The notes under the pieces: model-generated
What the model saw: only the letters and a program-made list of their open reading frames with translations
What the model was told of the DNA's origin: nothing
Databases searched by the model: none
Assembly (NCBI GenBank): GCA_035494855.1
Contig: DATJGR010000099.1
Coordinates: 1-14,185 of the forward strand
Reading direction: 5' to 3'
Origin: DATJGR01 sp035494855
GTDB lineage: Bacteria > Pseudomonadota > Gammaproteobacteria > Pseudomonadales > Azotimanducaceae
DNA: 14,185 nucleotides
Translations under genes and position numbers: made by a program
Shown: positions 12,720 to 14,185 of the stretch, in pieces
Layout: every line of letters starts with the position of its first letter
Numbering within the stretch: the stretch's first letter is position 1

Positions 12720-14185
12720 ATGGCGGTCGTCGAAACGCTTCAAGGCAAGGTCGAAGGCGAGCAACGCGACGGGCAGCTCGTCTTTCGCGGCATTCCATTC
12801 GCGCGACCACCGGTCGGTTCGCTGCGCTGGCGCGCGCCAGAACCGATGGCGCGCTGGAGCGGCGTGCGCGCCGCGCAGGAATACGGCCCACAAAGCTGGC
12901 AACCCCCACGCGTGGCCGGCACGCCGCTCGCCGGATTGATGTCCGTTTCGGTGCCGTGCGACGAGGACTGCCTCACGTTGAACGTCTGGACGCCCGGTGC
13001 CGACGGTCGCGCGCGGCCGGTCATGGTGTGGATCCACGGCGGCGCGTTTTCGATCGGTAGTTCCGCGCAAGGCATCTACGACGGCAGCGCGCTTTCGCGA
13101 CGTGGCGATGTCGTGGTCGTAACGATCAATTACCGCCTTGGCGCGCTCGGCTTCCTGCGACTCGCCGACGTGACCAACGGCCGCATTCCCTCGGCGGGCA
13201 ACGAAGGCCTGCTCGATCAGATCTGCGCGCTCGAGTGGGTGCGCGGCAACATCGAGCGTTTCGGCGGCGACCCGACGAACGTGACGATCTTCGGCGAGTC
13301 GGCCGGCGGCATGAGCGTCGGTGCGCTGCTCGGCGCGCCCCGTGCGCGCGGTCTGTTCAAGCGCGCGATTCCGCAAAGCGGCGCGTCGTCAACCGCAACG
13401 CCTCGCGCGCAGGCGTCGCTGGTGACCGAAGGTTTCATGAAGCACCTCAAGCTGAAAGCGAGCGACGTTGCATCGCTCGAGGCGATGGATGCTCAAGCGC
13501 TGACCACGGCGGCTGCGCGCTACACGCTCGTGGCCGGAGGCATGCCGTATCAACCGTGCGTGGATGGCGACCTGCTTCCGGCGCTTCCGCTCGACACGGT
13601 GAAAGCTGGGAACGCCGACGGCGTATCGGTGATGGTCGGTGCGGCCGCGCACGAATGGCTGTTGTTCAGCGCAATGGATCCCGCCGCGGCGACGCTAGAC
13701 GACGGGCACCTCAAGGCGCGCGTCAGCGGCCGGGTGGGCTCGTCCGCGGAAGCACTGATCACCGGCTACAAAGATCTGCTCGCGTCGCGTGGCGAGCCGC
13801 ACGACCCCCTGTCGGTCTTCGCCGCGATCGAAACCGATCGTGTCTTTCGAATTCAGGCGCAGCGGCTCGCCGATGCGCTTGCCACGCGGAGCCAGCCGGC
13901 CTATCACTACGAGTTCACCTGGCGTTCGCCGTTGCTGAACGGAAAGCTGAAATCGTGCCATGCGATCGACATCGGGTTCGTGTTCGGCACGCATGCGCTC
14001 AACGACGGGGTCGCGAAGTTCTGCGGCGAAGGTCCGTCGGCGAACGCACTTGCTGCAACGGTGCAGGACGCGTGGCTGTCGTTCGCCCGCACCGGTACGC
14101 CGTGTGCGGCCGGACTCGATGGTTGGAAGCCGTACGATCGGGAGCAACCGACCACGGCGATCTTCGACGTGCCGGCCGGCGTGTC
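12720..14185 (+). CDS. Type-B carboxylesterase/lipase family protein, C-terminus beyond the window
   Basis: From ATG 12720 there are 488 codons open to the window edge with no stop; family members are about 490-560 aa, so little is missing. It has the alpha/beta-hydrolase features of the para-nitrobenzyl esterase group: FRGIPFARPPVGSLRW (22-37), EDCLTLNVWTP (82-92), the oxyanion-hole HGGAF at 106-110, NEGLLDQICALEWVRGNIERFGGDP (161-185) and the nucleophile elbow GESAGG with S194. The acid is probably E312 (AAHEWLLF) and the base H414 (SCHAIDIGFVFG). No signal peptide is seen, so it is likely cytoplasmic, hydrolysing carboxylic esters of unknown identity. GAGGG lies 5 nt before the ATG. It is divergent from the SDR, which could act on the alcohol released, but this link is inference. 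Confidence 0.93.
   Translation, partial: MAVVETLQGKVEGEQRDGQLVFRGIPFARPPVGSLRWRAPEPMARWSGVRAAQEYGPQSWQPPRVAGTPLAGLMSVSVPCDEDCLTLNVWTPGADGRARPVMVWIHGGAFSIGSSAQGIYDGSALSRRGDVVVVTINYRLGALGFLRLADVTNGRIPSAGNEGLLDQICALEWVRGNIERFGGDPTNVTIFGESAGGMSVGALLGAPRARGLFKRAIPQSGASSTATPRAQASLVTEGFMKHLKLKASDVASLEAMDAQALTTAAARYTLVAGGMPYQPCVDGDLLPALPLDTVKAGNADGVSVMVGAAAHEWLLFSAMDPAAATLDDGHLKARVSGRVGSSAEALITGYKDLLASRGEPHDPLSVFAAIETDRVFRIQAQRLADALATRSQPAYHYEFTWRSPLLNGKLKSCHAIDIGFVFGTHALNDGVAKFCGEGPSANALAATVQDAWLSFARTGTPCAAGLDGWKPYDREQPTTAIFDVPAGV

Noticed and set aside
12606..13376. Upstream in-frame extension of the SDR gene to 13376
   Set aside because: It is an antisense shadow of the esterase in the same register. 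The SDR fold begins right after GTG 12605, which has a good ribosome site.

Overview
The window looks like the chromosome of a GC-rich gammaproteobacterium. The best clue is the rppH-ptsP pair at the left end, an arrangement typical of Gammaproteobacteria. The strong GC bias at third codon positions and the mix of household and accessory enzymes would fit a free-living lineage such as the Steroidobacteraceae, Nevskiales or Xanthomonadales. That finer placement is a guess. There are no RNA genes, CRISPR arrays, transposases or integrases. Genes are tightly packed: the longest gap is about 225 bases (1428-1652), so no stretch over 300 bases lacks a gene.

Left part (1-2822), minus strand: ptsP (nitrogen-type PTS enzyme I, cut by the window edge), rppH (RNA 5' pyrophosphohydrolase), and an RlmI-type 23S rRNA m5C methyltransferase. 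Divergent from the last is a plus-strand gene for a thioredoxin-fold DUF255 (YyaL/SSP411) protein, ending at 4972. It converges on a minus-strand DUF2332 protein (4995-6074).

Middle (6207-7880): an AraC-type regulator whose stop overlaps the start of a DoxX-like membrane protein (ATGA junction). These converge on a DUF456 membrane protein.

Right-middle (7401-10403), minus strand: a compact run of five genes. In order of transcription they are nitrile hydratase alpha, nitrile hydratase beta, a DUF2959 envelope protein, a small exported two-cysteine protein, and the DUF456 protein. The spacings are 19 nt, a 4-nt overlap, 12 nt and 57 nt. A plausible sigma70 promoter with a palindromic spacer sits in front. 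This run is the most interesting part of the window. The alpha subunit has a metal-site motif mixing cobalt-type and iron-type residues. The beta subunit has ATC where the family's usual ATG lies. No nitrile hydratase activator gene is visible.

Right end (10507-14185): a spinster-like MFS transporter divergent from the nitrile hydratase genes, then a convergent NAD-type short-chain dehydrogenase, and divergent from that a type-B carboxylesterase that runs off the window. Transporter, nitrile hydratase, esterase and dehydrogenase could together form a small catabolic or detoxification neighbourhood, but the sequence does not reveal the substrate.
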